This document shows positions 19,193 to 28,679 of a stretch of DNA of 64,000 nt, in pieces. Position 1 is the stretch's first letter. Every line of letters starts with the position of its first letter. The notes beneath the pieces were generated by a model. It did not search any database and had not been told where the DNA came from. It saw nothing but the letters and a program-made list of their open reading frames with translations. This stretch comes from Methanohalophilus sp. (GTDB lineage Archaea; Halobacteriota; Methanosarcinia; Methanosarcinales; Methanosarcinaceae): contig NZ_JASGLW010000001.1 of the NCBI RefSeq assembly GCF_030156785.1, positions 124,001 through 188,000 on the forward strand, given 5' to 3'. The translations under genes and the position numbers were made by a program.

Positions 19193-19864
19193 TTGGAAGC
19201 AGGTCAGAGGGATTTTGTAATCGAACGGCTTGAAAAGCAGCTTTTACAAAAAACTGAAGAGGTTGAACAGATCAAAAATACACTCAGAGATTCTATAATT
19301 CATGAATTACGTGATGATCTCCTAAGTGATCTGGAAATTAATAAACGTCTTATGAGGCTAGAACAAAAAGTCCAGGAACTTGCAAATAATGTTAGCGGAG
19401 TGATGGACGAGTTGCTTGATCAGAAATCCATGATCCAGAAAATTAAAAATCCGGAAAAAGAAGACAGTTCTCAAATTAAGTCTAGGCAACATACTGGAAT
19501 AAACGATGGTTTTTTTAATAGGAGGGAGCCTCCAGAATCTGCTGTAAGGATTAAACCCAAAGAACCTATCATGCCTGCACCTAAGAAACCAGGTCGCACC
19601 ATGAGTTTCAGTATAAGGGATATTAATGAGGATGTTCAGGATGATGCACCTGAGCCAGAGATAGAAACAAAAGATGACTTGCTAATCGTACCTGAAAATA
19701 AATCAATCTCCGACAAGTGCAACGGGCAAGCAGAAAATTATGATTGCGAGTACATAATTGCCGATGAACGAAGTCATACCAGAAAAAAGCAGGAGACAGA
19801 ATTTGAAACTGTCGAAAGCCGAGACGATGAAGACACTGTCATAACCATCACCCATAGGAAATAA
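19193..19864 (+). CDS. Coiled-coil protein of unknown function between rad50 and smc
   Basis: A 223-residue acidic protein not assigned to a family. Residues about 5-85 form a coiled coil (VIERLEKQLLQKTEEVEQI; LMRLEQKVQELANNVSGVM). A proline- and charge-rich linker follows, with a short conserved-looking piece GRTMSFSIRDINEDVQ at about 137-152, then a disordered acidic tail. Start is TTG 19193 with GAGGTG 5-6 bases before it. Because smc begins 25 bases downstream, it may be an accessory of the SMC complex; this is inferred from position only. Stop is TAA. Confidence 0.75.
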   Translation: MEAGQRDFVIERLEKQLLQKTEEVEQIKNTLRDSIIHELRDDLLSDLEINKRLMRLEQKVQELANNVSGVMDELLDQKSMIQKIKNPEKEDSSQIKSRQHTGINDGFFNRREPPESAVRIKPKEPIMPAPKKPGRTMSFSIRDINEDVQDDAPEPEIETKDDLLIVPENKSISDKCNGQAENYDCEYIIADERSHTRKKQETEFETVESRDDEDTVITITHRK

Positions 19865-19889
19865 TCCTTCTGCAAAAAAGAGGATTTAC

Positions 19890-22800
19890 GTGTATATTAA
19901 GGAAATAGAATTTGTCAACTTCAAATCCTTTGGCAAAAAGGTGAAAATTCCATTTTTTGACGATTTTACGACTATTTCCGGCCCCAACGGAAGCGGAAAG
20001 TCTAATATTATAGACGGGATACTCTTCGTACTTGGTCTTTCAAGCTCACGTACTTTGCGTGCTGAAAAACTAACAGATTTGATTTACAACGGTGACAGGA
20101 ACAAAAAACCTGATTATGCACAGGTTACAATCCGTTTTAACAATGAAGATCGTGAATTGCCCGTGGATGCCGACGAAGTCGTAATTTCCCGGAAAGTGCG
20201 AAGTACGGAAAATGGCTACTACAGCTATTTCTATTTTAACGGGAAATCCGTGAGCCTGACGGACATCCATAATTACCTTGCAAAAGCGAAAGTCACTCCT
20301 GAAGGCTATAACGTGGTCATGCAGGGAGATGTTACCCGTATCATTACAATGACCTCCACTGAGCGCCGCAAGATCATTGATGAAATTGCAGGCGTTTCTG
20401 AATTTGACAGTAAAAAGGAAAGGGCTCTTAATGAGCTGGAAATTGTACGTGAAAGGGTTGAGCGGGCGGATATACTTATCGAAGAAGTTGAAACTCAGCT
20501 TAACAAGCTCAAAAGTGAACGTGATCAGGCTATAAAATATCGCTCTCTCAAAGAAGAGAAAATGAAATATGAGGGATTTGTACTTCTTGCAAAATTAAAG
20601 GATACAAAAGCCGAGCTAACCCGTGTGGATGAGGAAGTCTCTGAAAAAGAAGAGAGGATAGAAGGTCTTAAGCAGGAACTTGAGAAAAAGAAAATAAATC
20701 TTGAATCAATGGAAAAGGAAATCAGGGAACTCAATGCCAATATCCAGAAAATGGGCGAAGATGAGCAGATCCTTATCAGAAAAGAGATTGAACGAATTCG
20801 CGGGGATATTGGGAGATTCAATGATCGTATTGAGCTTTTCGAGAAAGAGATTGATGACATTGAGAGCCGCAGGCGCAGGACTTTTGTTGAGATAGATGAA
20901 GCAAAAGGAAAGATCACAGCTCTTGACACTGAAATAGAGGAGCGCACTGCACAGAAGGAAGTTGTGGAAGCAGAAGCTTCTGACAAGAAAACCCAGAGAA
21001 TGATCCTGCAGAGTAGGATTGCTGATGTTGACGAAAAATTTGCCCAGACAAGGGATCAACTTACTTCTTTGCGGAATGATATTGAGATAATAAAGACCGA
21101 GAAAAACGAGCTCATGCGACAGGAAGATCGCATTCTGGATACTCTTAGGCGAAAATCTGCAGATGCCATGGATATCCAGAAAGAGATCGAAGAGGCAAAG
21201 CAAAAGGTGGTATCTGCGGAGAGCGATACAAAGTCCGTTCAGTATGACATTGACAAACTCAATGAACAGGTTGAAGCTCTCACTAAAGATATTGATGATC
21301 TGGAAAGCAAGCGCCACCAGATAAAACAGGTCATGTCCAAACTGGTAGAAGAAGTTCGCAACAAACAACATTCTTTTGCCATGCTTGAAGCCCGGGTTCG
21401 TGCCGCAGAAAATTCCAGTGGATATTCAAGGGCAGTGGAAGCAGTTCTGCAGGAGAAAAAACACCATGGATTGCCGGGAATATACGGTACTATCGCACAA
21501 CTGGGGAGGGCAGACCAGAAATATTCCACCGCACTCGAAATTGCAGCAGGGGGCAGAATGCAGGCAGTAGTTGTGGATAGTGATGAGGACGCTTCCCGTG
21601 CTATTGATTTTCTGAAAAGAAGGAGGGTCGGAAGAGCTACATTCCTACCTATGAACAAACTGGAGGAAGGACGCCCATACAAGGACATGTCCAACAGAAA
21701 GGGTGTTATAGGCTATGCAATTGATCTTATCAATTTTGAGCCCCAGTTCGCTGGTGCCTTCTGGTACGTATTCAGAGATACCCTCGTAGTGGACACTCTT
21801 GAGAATGCCCGGAAACTCATGGGTGGGCTCCGCATGGTTACGCTTGAGGGAGAACTGATAGAGAAGAGTGGTGCCATGACAGGGGGTTTCCAGAAAAAAT
21901 CTGGATTATCATTTGCCGCATCCGAAAAGGGAAAACTTGCCAAACTTGCAGAGGAACTCACCGAACTAGAATCCAGGAGAGAATCAATGATCCGCGAACT
22001 GGATTCAGTTGAGGGGCATATTTCATCCATAAACAGAGACATACAGCAGTTTGAGAAGGAAATTTCCAGAAAGCAGATGGAACTTGAGGAAATAGCAACC
22101 CGTGGGGAAAGGCTTGAACAGATCATTACCTCCAGAGATGAAGATCTGAAAGAAATAGAAGCCAGCAGGAAACAGCTCAAGGAAGAGATGGAAAAGGTCC
22201 TGGCCGAAAAGGCAGAGAAAGATAGGCTTGAGAAAGATATTGCCAGCCGTATACACAACCTTGAAGAAGAACTGAAGGGCTCTGAAATCCCTGAACTCAA
22301 CCGCCAGGCAGAGGAAACTGATGAGGAAATACGCAGGCTTGATGATAGGATAAGGGATATTGAAGGACAAATCAACGCCCTGAAGCTGGACAGAGAGTAT
22401 ACAGATAAGAGCATTCAGCATCACCGTATGGACATAGAAGGTTTTGATCTTAAAAAGAAAGAAAACCAGAAACGCATTGCTGAACTCAAAAACCAGATTT
22501 CCGATTTCGAAAAATTACTTGAAGAGAAGAGAAAACGTGAGCATGAGCTGGAAGGGAAGCTCAGGCAATTGCAGCAGGAGCGTAATGACAAGGAGGCGCA
22601 ATATGACATGTTCCGGAAAGACTTCGAGAATTCCCGGGACAGACACGAAAAAGCCATAACTCAACTTGAAGCCCTTAAAGCGACTCGCAAAGCACTTAAT
22701 GATCAGGCGGAAGAGCTTAAAGCGGAACTCGAAAGACGTGGTATTGAGGAAACTGAGGAAGTCCCCGGATACGAGACTGTACGCACACGCATTGCATCCA

Positions 22801-23411
22801 TAGAAAAGGCAATGGAAGCTATGGAACCAGTCAATATGAGAGCCATTGACGAATATGAGGATGTCGAGGGCAGGCTGGTGGATTTGAAGAGCCGGCGAGC
22901 TATCCTTTTCAATGAAAGGGAACAAATCCTTGAGCGCATTGACCAGTATGATCAACTCAAGAAAGATACATTCATGGAGTCGTATAATGGTATTAATGAA
23001 GCATTCAGGGAAATTTTCCATGAGCTCTCAGACGGAGAGGGTGAACTGGTACTTGATGACCCAGAGGATCCATTTTCTGGAGGTATGACTCTCAAGGCTT
23101 CTCCTAAAGGAAAAACTCTTCAGCGTCTTGAAGCCATGTCCGGTGGTGAAAAGAGCCTTACAGCGCTTGCATTTATTTTTGCAATCCAGCAATACCGTCC
23201 GGCTCCATTTTATGCATTTGATGAAATTGATATGTTCCTGGATGGTTACAATGCTGACAGGGTTGCACAGCGCATCCGAAAATCCGCATCTGATGCACAG
23301 TTTATTGTGGTTTCCCTCAGGAAACCTATGATTGAAAGTGCTGCACGCACCATTGGTGTCACAATGCAGCAGAAGAACATAACCAGCATCACAGGTGTGA
23401 AAATCAGGTGA
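19890..23411 (+). CDS. smc: Chromosome segregation protein SMC
   Basis: Condensin ATPase that loops and organises chromosomes. Walker A GPNGSGKS at 31-38, Q-loop VMQGDVTRI, N-terminal coiled coil, hinge domain about 515-650 (HGLPGIYGTIAQLG through GAMTGGF), C-terminal coiled coil, signature MSGGEKSLTALAF near 1084 and Walker B FYAFDEIDMFLD near 1108. 1173 residues. Start is GTG with GAGG upstream. It overlaps scpA by a base, forming smc-scpA-scpB. Stop is TGA. Confidence 0.97.
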   Translation: MYIKEIEFVNFKSFGKKVKIPFFDDFTTISGPNGSGKSNIIDGILFVLGLSSSRTLRAEKLTDLIYNGDRNKKPDYAQVTIRFNNEDRELPVDADEVVISRKVRSTENGYYSYFYFNGKSVSLTDIHNYLAKAKVTPEGYNVVMQGDVTRIITMTSTERRKIIDEIAGVSEFDSKKERALNELEIVRERVERADILIEEVETQLNKLKSERDQAIKYRSLKEEKMKYEGFVLLAKLKDTKAELTRVDEEVSEKEERIEGLKQELEKKKINLESMEKEIRELNANIQKMGEDEQILIRKEIERIRGDIGRFNDRIELFEKEIDDIESRRRRTFVEIDEAKGKITALDTEIEERTAQKEVVEAEASDKKTQRMILQSRIADVDEKFAQTRDQLTSLRNDIEIIKTEKNELMRQEDRILDTLRRKSADAMDIQKEIEEAKQKVVSAESDTKSVQYDIDKLNEQVEALTKDIDDLESKRHQIKQVMSKLVEEVRNKQHSFAMLEARVRAAENSSGYSRAVEAVLQEKKHHGLPGIYGTIAQLGRADQKYSTALEIAAGGRMQAVVVDSDEDASRAIDFLKRRRVGRATFLPMNKLEEGRPYKDMSNRKGVIGYAIDLINFEPQFAGAFWYVFRDTLVVDTLENARKLMGGLRMVTLEGELIEKSGAMTGGFQKKSGLSFAASEKGKLAKLAEELTELESRRESMIRELDSVEGHISSINRDIQQFEKEISRKQMELEEIATRGERLEQIITSRDEDLKEIEASRKQLKEEMEKVLAEKAEKDRLEKDIASRIHNLEEELKGSEIPELNRQAEETDEEIRRLDDRIRDIEGQINALKLDREYTDKSIQHHRMDIEGFDLKKKENQKRIAELKNQISDFEKLLEEKRKREHELEGKLRQLQQERNDKEAQYDMFRKDFENSRDRHEKAITQLEALKATRKALNDQAEELKAELERRGIEETEEVPGYETVRTRIASIEKAMEAMEPVNMRAIDEYEDVEGRLVDLKSRRAILFNEREQILERIDQYDQLKKDTFMESYNGINEAFREIFHELSDGEGELVLDDPEDPFSGGMTLKASPKGKTLQRLEAMSGGEKSLTALAFIFAIQQYRPAPFYAFDEIDMFLDGYNADRVAQRIRKSASDAQFIVVSLRKPMIESAARTIGVTMQQKNITSITGVKIR

Positions 23412-24244
23412 TGGAAGGACAGGAAGAATCTGCTCATCTAGTAATAGATAATGGGAATACAGGTAATCCCGAATTCATTGAGACCCTGCGGAGTCTTGGA
23501 GTTGCGGTGGAGGATATCGAAATTCCAGAGGATATCCTTTGTGAACCTGTAGAAATTCTTGTTAATTTTGCAAAAGCAGGAAGCATTAATCCGTGGGACA
23601 TAGACATCGTTCAAGTGACTGATAAGTTCCTCGAGAAAATCGAAGAAATGAAAATGATGGACTTGAGGATCTCAGGAAGGACACTGCTATATGCTGCCAT
23701 TCTTCTGAGAATGAAGTCAACGGGCATTGTACAGGAAGAGGAAGATGTAAATATTGAAGAACTTCCAGATACTGACCTTGATTTTCAGGATGTTGATGAT
23801 TATCCAGTACCAAGCTTACCTGTTAGAAGAAGCGCCACCCGTCCTGTTACTCTTCAGGAATTGATTAATGAGCTCAAAAAGGCAGAAAGAGTTGAAACAA
23901 AAAGAAGTGAAAGAAGACGCAGAAATGCCGAAAGACAGGCTGAAATCCCTTCAACTGATGATGTGCTGGAAATTGCACACGAAGAAGATATTAAAGGAAG
24001 AGGAGAACGCCTCCATGAGTTATTGGAAGAAATGCTCCGGGGAAAAAAGTATATCAGATTTTCCGAAATTACTGACCAGCTTCCCGAAAAGTCTGAAAAG
24101 ATAATGACATATTTATCCCTCCTGTTCTTGGCAGCGGATAAAAGAATATGCCTTCACCAGAAGGAGCTGTTTGGTGAATTATATATCTACCCGCGTGATG
24201 GAATGAGCATAATTGCCGAAGGAGTGAATGAGATAAATGAGTGA
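23411..24244 (+). CDS. scpA: Kleisin ScpA
   Basis: Kleisin that closes the SMC ring and recruits ScpB. The N-terminal SMC-neck helix part includes EPVEILVNFAKAGSINPWDIDIVQVTDKFL, here interrupted by conserved INPWDIDI; next comes SGRTLLYAAILLRMKS, an acidic linker (about 115-135), a basic stretch (KRSERRRRNAERQ) and a C-terminal winged helix that contacts the SMC head. About 277 residues. ATG 23411 overlaps the smc stop (TGATG); GTG 23408 is also possible. Stop is TGA. Confidence 0.93.
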   Translation: MEGQEESAHLVIDNGNTGNPEFIETLRSLGVAVEDIEIPEDILCEPVEILVNFAKAGSINPWDIDIVQVTDKFLEKIEEMKMMDLRISGRTLLYAAILLRMKSTGIVQEEEDVNIEELPDTDLDFQDVDDYPVPSLPVRRSATRPVTLQELINELKKAERVETKRSERRRRNAERQAEIPSTDDVLEIAHEEDIKGRGERLHELLEEMLRGKKYIRFSEITDQLPEKSEKIMTYLSLLFLAADKRICLHQKELFGELYIYPRDGMSIIAEGVNEINE

Positions 24245-25358
24245 CAAAAATGCTATAGAAGCAGCACTTTTTGCAGCAGGGGAAGCCGTAGGATTGGACG
24301 GCCTGGCAAAACTTGTTGGCAAAAAGCCAAAAACTACACTCAAAATTGTGGAAGAACTTATTCGTGATTATGAAGAGAGGAATGCGGGACTTGAAATAAT
24401 TGATCTGGGCAAGAGATATGTGATGCAGGTTAAGCCAGCGTATTCTGAAAAAGTACGTTCGTTTGCACCAAAGGAAATGACTGCTCCTCTGCTGCGAACC
24501 CTCTCAATGATTGCCTACCACCAGCCAGTATTACAGTCTGATATTGTTGATTTGCGAGGAAACACGGCTTATGAACACATCAAAGAACTTATCGGAAGGG
24601 GGCTGGTAAAAGCAACACCAGAGGGACGCTCAAAACTACTTACCACAACACCTCTTTTTGCGGATTACTTTAACCTAGAAGAAAACAATCCAGAAGCCAT
24701 CAGAAAGAAGATAATGGAGCTTTCAAGGGAGCAAAGTGGTAAAGAAGGATTGGATCGCTGGCTTGGACGCAGGTTTATCGGGTTTACCCCGATGTACAAG
24801 TCTCTTGCAGATCTATGTGGAATAAAGGAATTCAAGGTTGTTGATGCCTACAACCCGACTGAAGAAGATTTAGATACGCTTGATACTATTTTTAAGCTAA
24901 TTGTTTCAAAAGGTTACAGGGAAAAGGTATCTGCTAACTATGCTGGAGAAATAATTGAAGCAGGATCTACAACATTTGATGATATTATTGCAATTATGGA
25001 AATCCTTAAGGATTCAGGGGATCCCCATATAGCAGAACAAAACATTTCCCACATCAGGGAACTCCGAGAAGAATATGTTTCCAAAGCCATGACAATCAGC
25101 CTCAAAGCGAATCCTACAACAGAAATGATTTCAAGAATTCTCAATGATCTGCATATAGGTATATCTCCCGAAGGAGCTAAAATATCTCCTGATTACGGTA
25201 CAGGAAGCAATGGTGAGATTGTAGATTCAGAGTCTGCTTTACTCGTTCCAACTCACAAATCCATAGATGTTGATAATATCATAGAAAGGGTATCCATAAA
25301 GTATGAATCCATCATAAACGGGCTTAAAAATATGGAAGAAAAAAAGAATAGCACTTAA
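24237..25358 (+). CDS. scpB: ScpB with a long C-terminal extension
   Basis: Winged-helix dimer that binds ScpA in the condensin complex. The ScpB core covers about residues 1-150 (IEAALFAAGEAVGLDGLAKL; TLSMIAYHQPVLQSDIVDLRG; HIKELIGRGLVK). Most ScpB proteins stop near 180-200 residues; this one is 373, with an extra domain from about 165 (GLDRWLGRRFIGFTPMY, then helical and low-complexity regions). The function of the extension is unknown. It overlaps scpA by 8 bases. Stop is TAA. Confidence 0.9.
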   Translation: MSDKNAIEAALFAAGEAVGLDGLAKLVGKKPKTTLKIVEELIRDYEERNAGLEIIDLGKRYVMQVKPAYSEKVRSFAPKEMTAPLLRTLSMIAYHQPVLQSDIVDLRGNTAYEHIKELIGRGLVKATPEGRSKLLTTTPLFADYFNLEENNPEAIRKKIMELSREQSGKEGLDRWLGRRFIGFTPMYKSLADLCGIKEFKVVDAYNPTEEDLDTLDTIFKLIVSKGYREKVSANYAGEIIEAGSTTFDDIIAIMEILKDSGDPHIAEQNISHIRELREEYVSKAMTISLKANPTTEMISRILNDLHIGISPEGAKISPDYGTGSNGEIVDSESALLVPTHKSIDVDNIIERVSIKYESIINGLKNMEEKKNST

Positions 25359-25381
25359 ATAGGTTTATAAATGAAAGGGTG

Positions 25382-25390
25382 TTTATATAA
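25382..25390 (+). promoter_or_regulatory. TATA box before the TBP gene
   Basis: TTTATATAA lies about 25-30 bases before the probable transcription start and 40-48 bases before the ATG at 25430. It separates tbp from the smc-scpAB operon. Confidence 0.55.
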
Positions 25391-25429
25391 GCTACGTAAA
25401 TTTATATTTAAATACAGGATATGAAAATC

Positions 25430-25981
25430 ATGACTGATTATAGCATAAAGATAGAAAATGTGGTTGCTTCCACAAAACTTGCCGAGGAATTTGATCTTAC
25501 CAAAATCGAATCCGAGTTTGAAGGTGCAGAATACAATAAGCAGAAATTTCCCGGACTTGTTTACCGAGTATCTGATCCAAAGGCTGCATTCCTTGTTTTC
25601 ACTTCAGGTAAAGTTGTATGTACAGGAGCAAAAAATGTTGATGATGTACACACCGTAATTGCAGACATGGCAAAAAAGCTCAATAGCATCGGGATTGAAA
25701 CAATCAAAAACCCTGAAATTACAGTTCAGAACATTGTCGCATCAGCAGATCTGAAAGCTATATTAAACCTCAATGCAATAGCTATCGGTCTTGGTCTTGA
25801 GAATATTGAATATGAACCTGAACAGTTCCCCGGACTTGTATACAGGATTGACGAACCAAAAGTAGTAGTTCTCATTTTCAGTTCAGGAAAGCTTGTTGTG
25901 ACCGGCGGTAAATCGCCTGAGAACTGTGAGCAGGGTGTTGAAGCCGTCAGGCAACAGCTTGAAAACATGGGTTTGTTGTAA
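25430..25981 (+). CDS. tbp: TATA-box-binding protein
   Basis: General transcription factor that binds TATA boxes and starts archaeal transcription with TFB. Two imperfect repeats are plain: [18 protein letters not shown]...[29 protein letters not shown] and [18 protein letters not shown]...[29 protein letters not shown] (dots mark omitted residues). About 183 residues. ATG 25430 fits the family start; ATG 25421 is in frame 3 codons earlier. Stop is TAA. Confidence 0.96.
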   Translation: MTDYSIKIENVVASTKLAEEFDLTKIESEFEGAEYNKQKFPGLVYRVSDPKAAFLVFTSGKVVCTGAKNVDDVHTVIADMAKKLNSIGIETIKNPEITVQNIVASADLKAILNLNAIAIGLGLENIEYEPEQFPGLVYRIDEPKVVVLIFSSGKLVVTGGKSPENCEQGVEAVRQQLENMGLL

Positions 25982-25985
25982 TTAC

Positions 25986-26903
25986 ATGGACGATTTTGAT
26001 AAGGATAGTGTCTGCATTCTCATACCAACACTGAATGAGGAAGCCACTATCCAGCAACTCATAAGAGACTTCCATGAGGAAGGTTTTAACAACATATTCG
26101 TTATTGATGGGAATAGTTCCGACCGTACCCGAGAGCTGGCAGAAGCTGAAGGCGCCCGTGTGGAAATCCAGCATGGCAAAGGCAAAGGTCAGGCTGTCCA
26201 GGAAGCTTTTGGGATGATAGATAGTCCATATGTGGTTATGATAGATGGAGACGGAACATATCTGGCAAGCGATATTTATACCATGATAGGGCCCCTTATT
26301 GAAAGCAGGGCAGATCAGGTTATAGGAAATCGGTTTGCCAATTGTGAAAAAGGTGCTTTCACATTACTTAATCTCCTTGGAAACCGGATCCTTAACAAAC
26401 TATTTGCGCTTGTATATGGCTCCAAGCTTGAGGATATTTTATCAGGCTACAGGGGTTTTACCCAAAAAGCCATAGATGATTTTGATCTCAATGAAACTGG
26501 ATTTGAGATTGAGACGGAAATTGCCGTTGAAAGTGTCAAGAAGGAGCACAGGATAGAAGTAGTCCCAATCACCTACATTACCCGCCATTCAACCGGAGCT
26601 ACCAAACTTAATCCCTTAAGAGACGGTTTTAAAATTGGTGCAACCATCTACAAGCTTGCAAAACTACATAACCCAATGTTCTATTTTGGAATTATCGGTG
26701 CAGGATTTATACTTGTCGGAATTATGACAGGTCTTTTTGTAGTTAGTGAATGGTTGCAGGGTGTTACACGTGTTCCAATGTCAATATTAACTGCGGTGTT
26801 GATTATTGCAGGAATACAGATGTTTATTTTCGGCATGTTGAGTGATCTAATAGTTTCACTTCACAGGGAAACCATGAGAATGATACGCAAAAGCCAGAAA
26901 TAA
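25986..26903 (+). CDS. aglJ: AglJ-type glycosyltransferase (family 2)
   Basis: Membrane glycosyltransferase resembling halophile AglJ, which adds the first sugar to dolichol phosphate in S-layer N-glycosylation. Motifs: CILIPTLNEEATI, VIDGNSSDRT, HGKGKGQAV, IDGDGTY (the DxD-like metal site) and DILSGYRGFT. Two C-terminal membrane helices (FYFGIIGAGFILVGIMTGLF and ILTAVLIIAGIQMFIFGML). 305 residues from ATG 25986, 5 bases after the tbp stop. Stop is TAA. Confidence 0.85.
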   Translation: MDDFDKDSVCILIPTLNEEATIQQLIRDFHEEGFNNIFVIDGNSSDRTRELAEAEGARVEIQHGKGKGQAVQEAFGMIDSPYVVMIDGDGTYLASDIYTMIGPLIESRADQVIGNRFANCEKGAFTLLNLLGNRILNKLFALVYGSKLEDILSGYRGFTQKAIDDFDLNETGFEIETEIAVESVKKEHRIEVVPITYITRHSTGATKLNPLRDGFKIGATIYKLAKLHNPMFYFGIIGAGFILVGIMTGLFVVSEWLQGVTRVPMSILTAVLIIAGIQMFIFGMLSDLIVSLHRETMRMIRKSQK

Positions 26904-27062
26904 CTTAAAAAACCACCAATTCCATTTGCCAATAAGTAAAGTCAAGTTGTGTTCTTTTCATCCCGTTTCACATCATTTTTGCTATTTCTCAAGAACACCA
27001 TTGTTGCATGCGGTTTTGGCATTAATTGTGGCCGTGTGGATCTCCGCATCGAAATTAAACAA

Positions 27063-27087
27063 GTTCTCTGGAGAACAACTAAAGTTG
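27063..27087 (+). promoter_or_regulatory. Paired inverted repeats before thiC
   Basis: GTTCTC-TG-GAGAAC (27063-27076) overlaps CAACT-AA-AGTTG (27076-27087). Both lie about 15-35 bases before TATA-like TTTTATATAA (near 27101-27110), upstream of thiC. They could be a regulator site. I saw no TPP riboswitch in the short leader. Confidence 0.4.
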
Positions 27088-27152
27088 ATTTTTTAGGAAG
27101 TTTTATATAAAATCCATGCTATCCCACAAATATAGTTAGTGAGGTATCACTT

Positions 27153-28436
27153 ATGACAATTGTAGAAGATGCGAAACGTGGTGAAATTACCGAAGAAATG
27201 AAGATTGTGGCGGAAGCTGAGGGTCTTGAACCTGAATTTATCCGCCGCGGGATTGCTGCAGGAAGAATTGTTATCCCGATGACACCTTATAGGGATATCA
27301 AGCTATGTGGTATCGGAGAAGGATTAACCACAAAGGTGAACGCTTCCATTGGTGCTTCATCAGACATAGTCGATGTAGATGCGGAAGTTGAAAAGGCAAA
27401 GGCAGCAGAAGCAGCCGGTGCCGATACTCTTATGGAACTTGGAACAGGTGGAGATTTTCTTGAAATCCGGAAGAAAGTTTGTGAAGCAGTTTCCTTGTCT
27501 GTAGGTTCAGTTCCCTTATACCAGGCATTCATCACCGCTGCAAAGAGGGATGGTTCAATTGTTCACATGACTGAAGACGATCTATGGAATGCAACTGAGG
27601 AGCAGGCAAAACTCGGTACCAACTTCATGGCAATACACACAGGTATCAACAACATTGTTCTTGACAGGCTCAAAGCACATGGTCGTTATGGTGGTCTCTG
27701 TTCGCGAGGCGGTGCTTTCATGAGTTCATGGATGCTCCACAACGAGAAAGAAAACCCGCTATATGCAGATTTTGACTACCTCTGTGAAATCCTTAAAGAA
27801 CATGAAGTCACTCTTTCCACCGGCAACGGAATGCGCGCAGGTGCAATCCATGATGCCACTGATCGGGCGCAGATCCAGGAGCTGATTATTAACTCAGAAT
27901 GTGCACAGAAAGCACACGACGAATATGGTCTGCAGGTAATTGTCGAAGGTCCGGGTCACGTCCCGCTTGACGAAATCGAGATGAATGTGAAGCTGATGAA
28001 ATCCATGAGTGATCACAAACCATTCTACATGCTTGGTCCACTGGTTACCGATGTTTCACCTGGAAGAGATCACATCGTAACCGCAATCGGTGCAGCCCAA
28101 TCTGCAGCAGCAGGTTGTGACTTCCTCTGCTACGTAACTCCTGCAGAGCATCTTGCACTTCCAAACAAGGAAGATGTTATTGAAGGTGTCAAGACTTCCA
28201 AGATCGCAGCACATGTTGGTGACATGATCAAACTAGGTAAGCGTGATCATGACCTTGCAATGGGTAGGGCACGTCGTGATCTTGACTGGGAGAAGATGTT
28301 CAGCCTTGCATTAGACCCTGAACTGGCACGCAGTATCAGGAACAGCCGCGCTCCGGAAGACACGGATGCATGTACCATGTGCGGTAACTTCTGTGCTCTG
28401 AAAATCGTTAACCAGAACTACAACCTTGCAAAGTAA
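27153..28436 (+). CDS. thiC: Phosphomethylpyrimidine synthase ThiC
   Basis: Radical SAM enzyme that rearranges aminoimidazole ribotide to hydroxymethylpyrimidine phosphate for thiamine synthesis. 427 residues. The C-terminal cluster motif is CTMCGNFCALK; conserved core pieces include RGGAFMSSWM, EGPGHVPLDEIE and GPLVTDVSPGRDHI. ATG is preceded by GAGGT. It stands alone, with a hairpin terminator immediately behind it. Stop is TAA. Confidence 0.95.
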   Translation: MTIVEDAKRGEITEEMKIVAEAEGLEPEFIRRGIAAGRIVIPMTPYRDIKLCGIGEGLTTKVNASIGASSDIVDVDAEVEKAKAAEAAGADTLMELGTGGDFLEIRKKVCEAVSLSVGSVPLYQAFITAAKRDGSIVHMTEDDLWNATEEQAKLGTNFMAIHTGINNIVLDRLKAHGRYGGLCSRGGAFMSSWMLHNEKENPLYADFDYLCEILKEHEVTLSTGNGMRAGAIHDATDRAQIQELIINSECAQKAHDEYGLQVIVEGPGHVPLDEIEMNVKLMKSMSDHKPFYMLGPLVTDVSPGRDHIVTAIGAAQSAAAGCDFLCYVTPAEHLALPNKEDVIEGVKTSKIAAHVGDMIKLGKRDHDLAMGRARRDLDWEKMFSLALDPELARSIRNSRAPEDTDACTMCGNFCALKIVNQNYNLAK

Positions 28437-28471
28437 TGCCTTTGGGCATTACTGTTCCTTCCTTCTTTTTT
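28435..28471 (+). terminator. Terminator after thiC
   Basis: AATGCC-TTTG-GGCATT begins at the thiC stop codon and is followed by a pyrimidine-rich run ending in TTCTTTTTT. Confidence 0.6.
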
Positions 28472-28679
28472 ACTTAATATTTTAAGATCAGTTGATTTTT
28501 ATCTCTGTTTATATTAATTTTTTCATTTATCATTCCAAGGCGTTGGGCTTTATTTCTATCGTTTAATGTTTTGAAAAGGTGTATATACTAACCTGTATTA
28601 TTCTAAAAGAGCGTACAGATAACCACGCAACAAAGATTAAAATCAGTGAAAATCTATAGTTATCAACTGGAGTCAAAGG

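Noticed and set aside
20525-22414. Long serine- and leucine-rich minus-strand frames opposite smc
   Set aside because: They are the complement of highly charged coiled-coil codons and have no ribosome sites.
26904-27152. TPP riboswitch before thiC
   Set aside because: The space after the TATA box is too short for the aptamer, and the conserved CUGAGA/ACCUGA-type elements are not visible.
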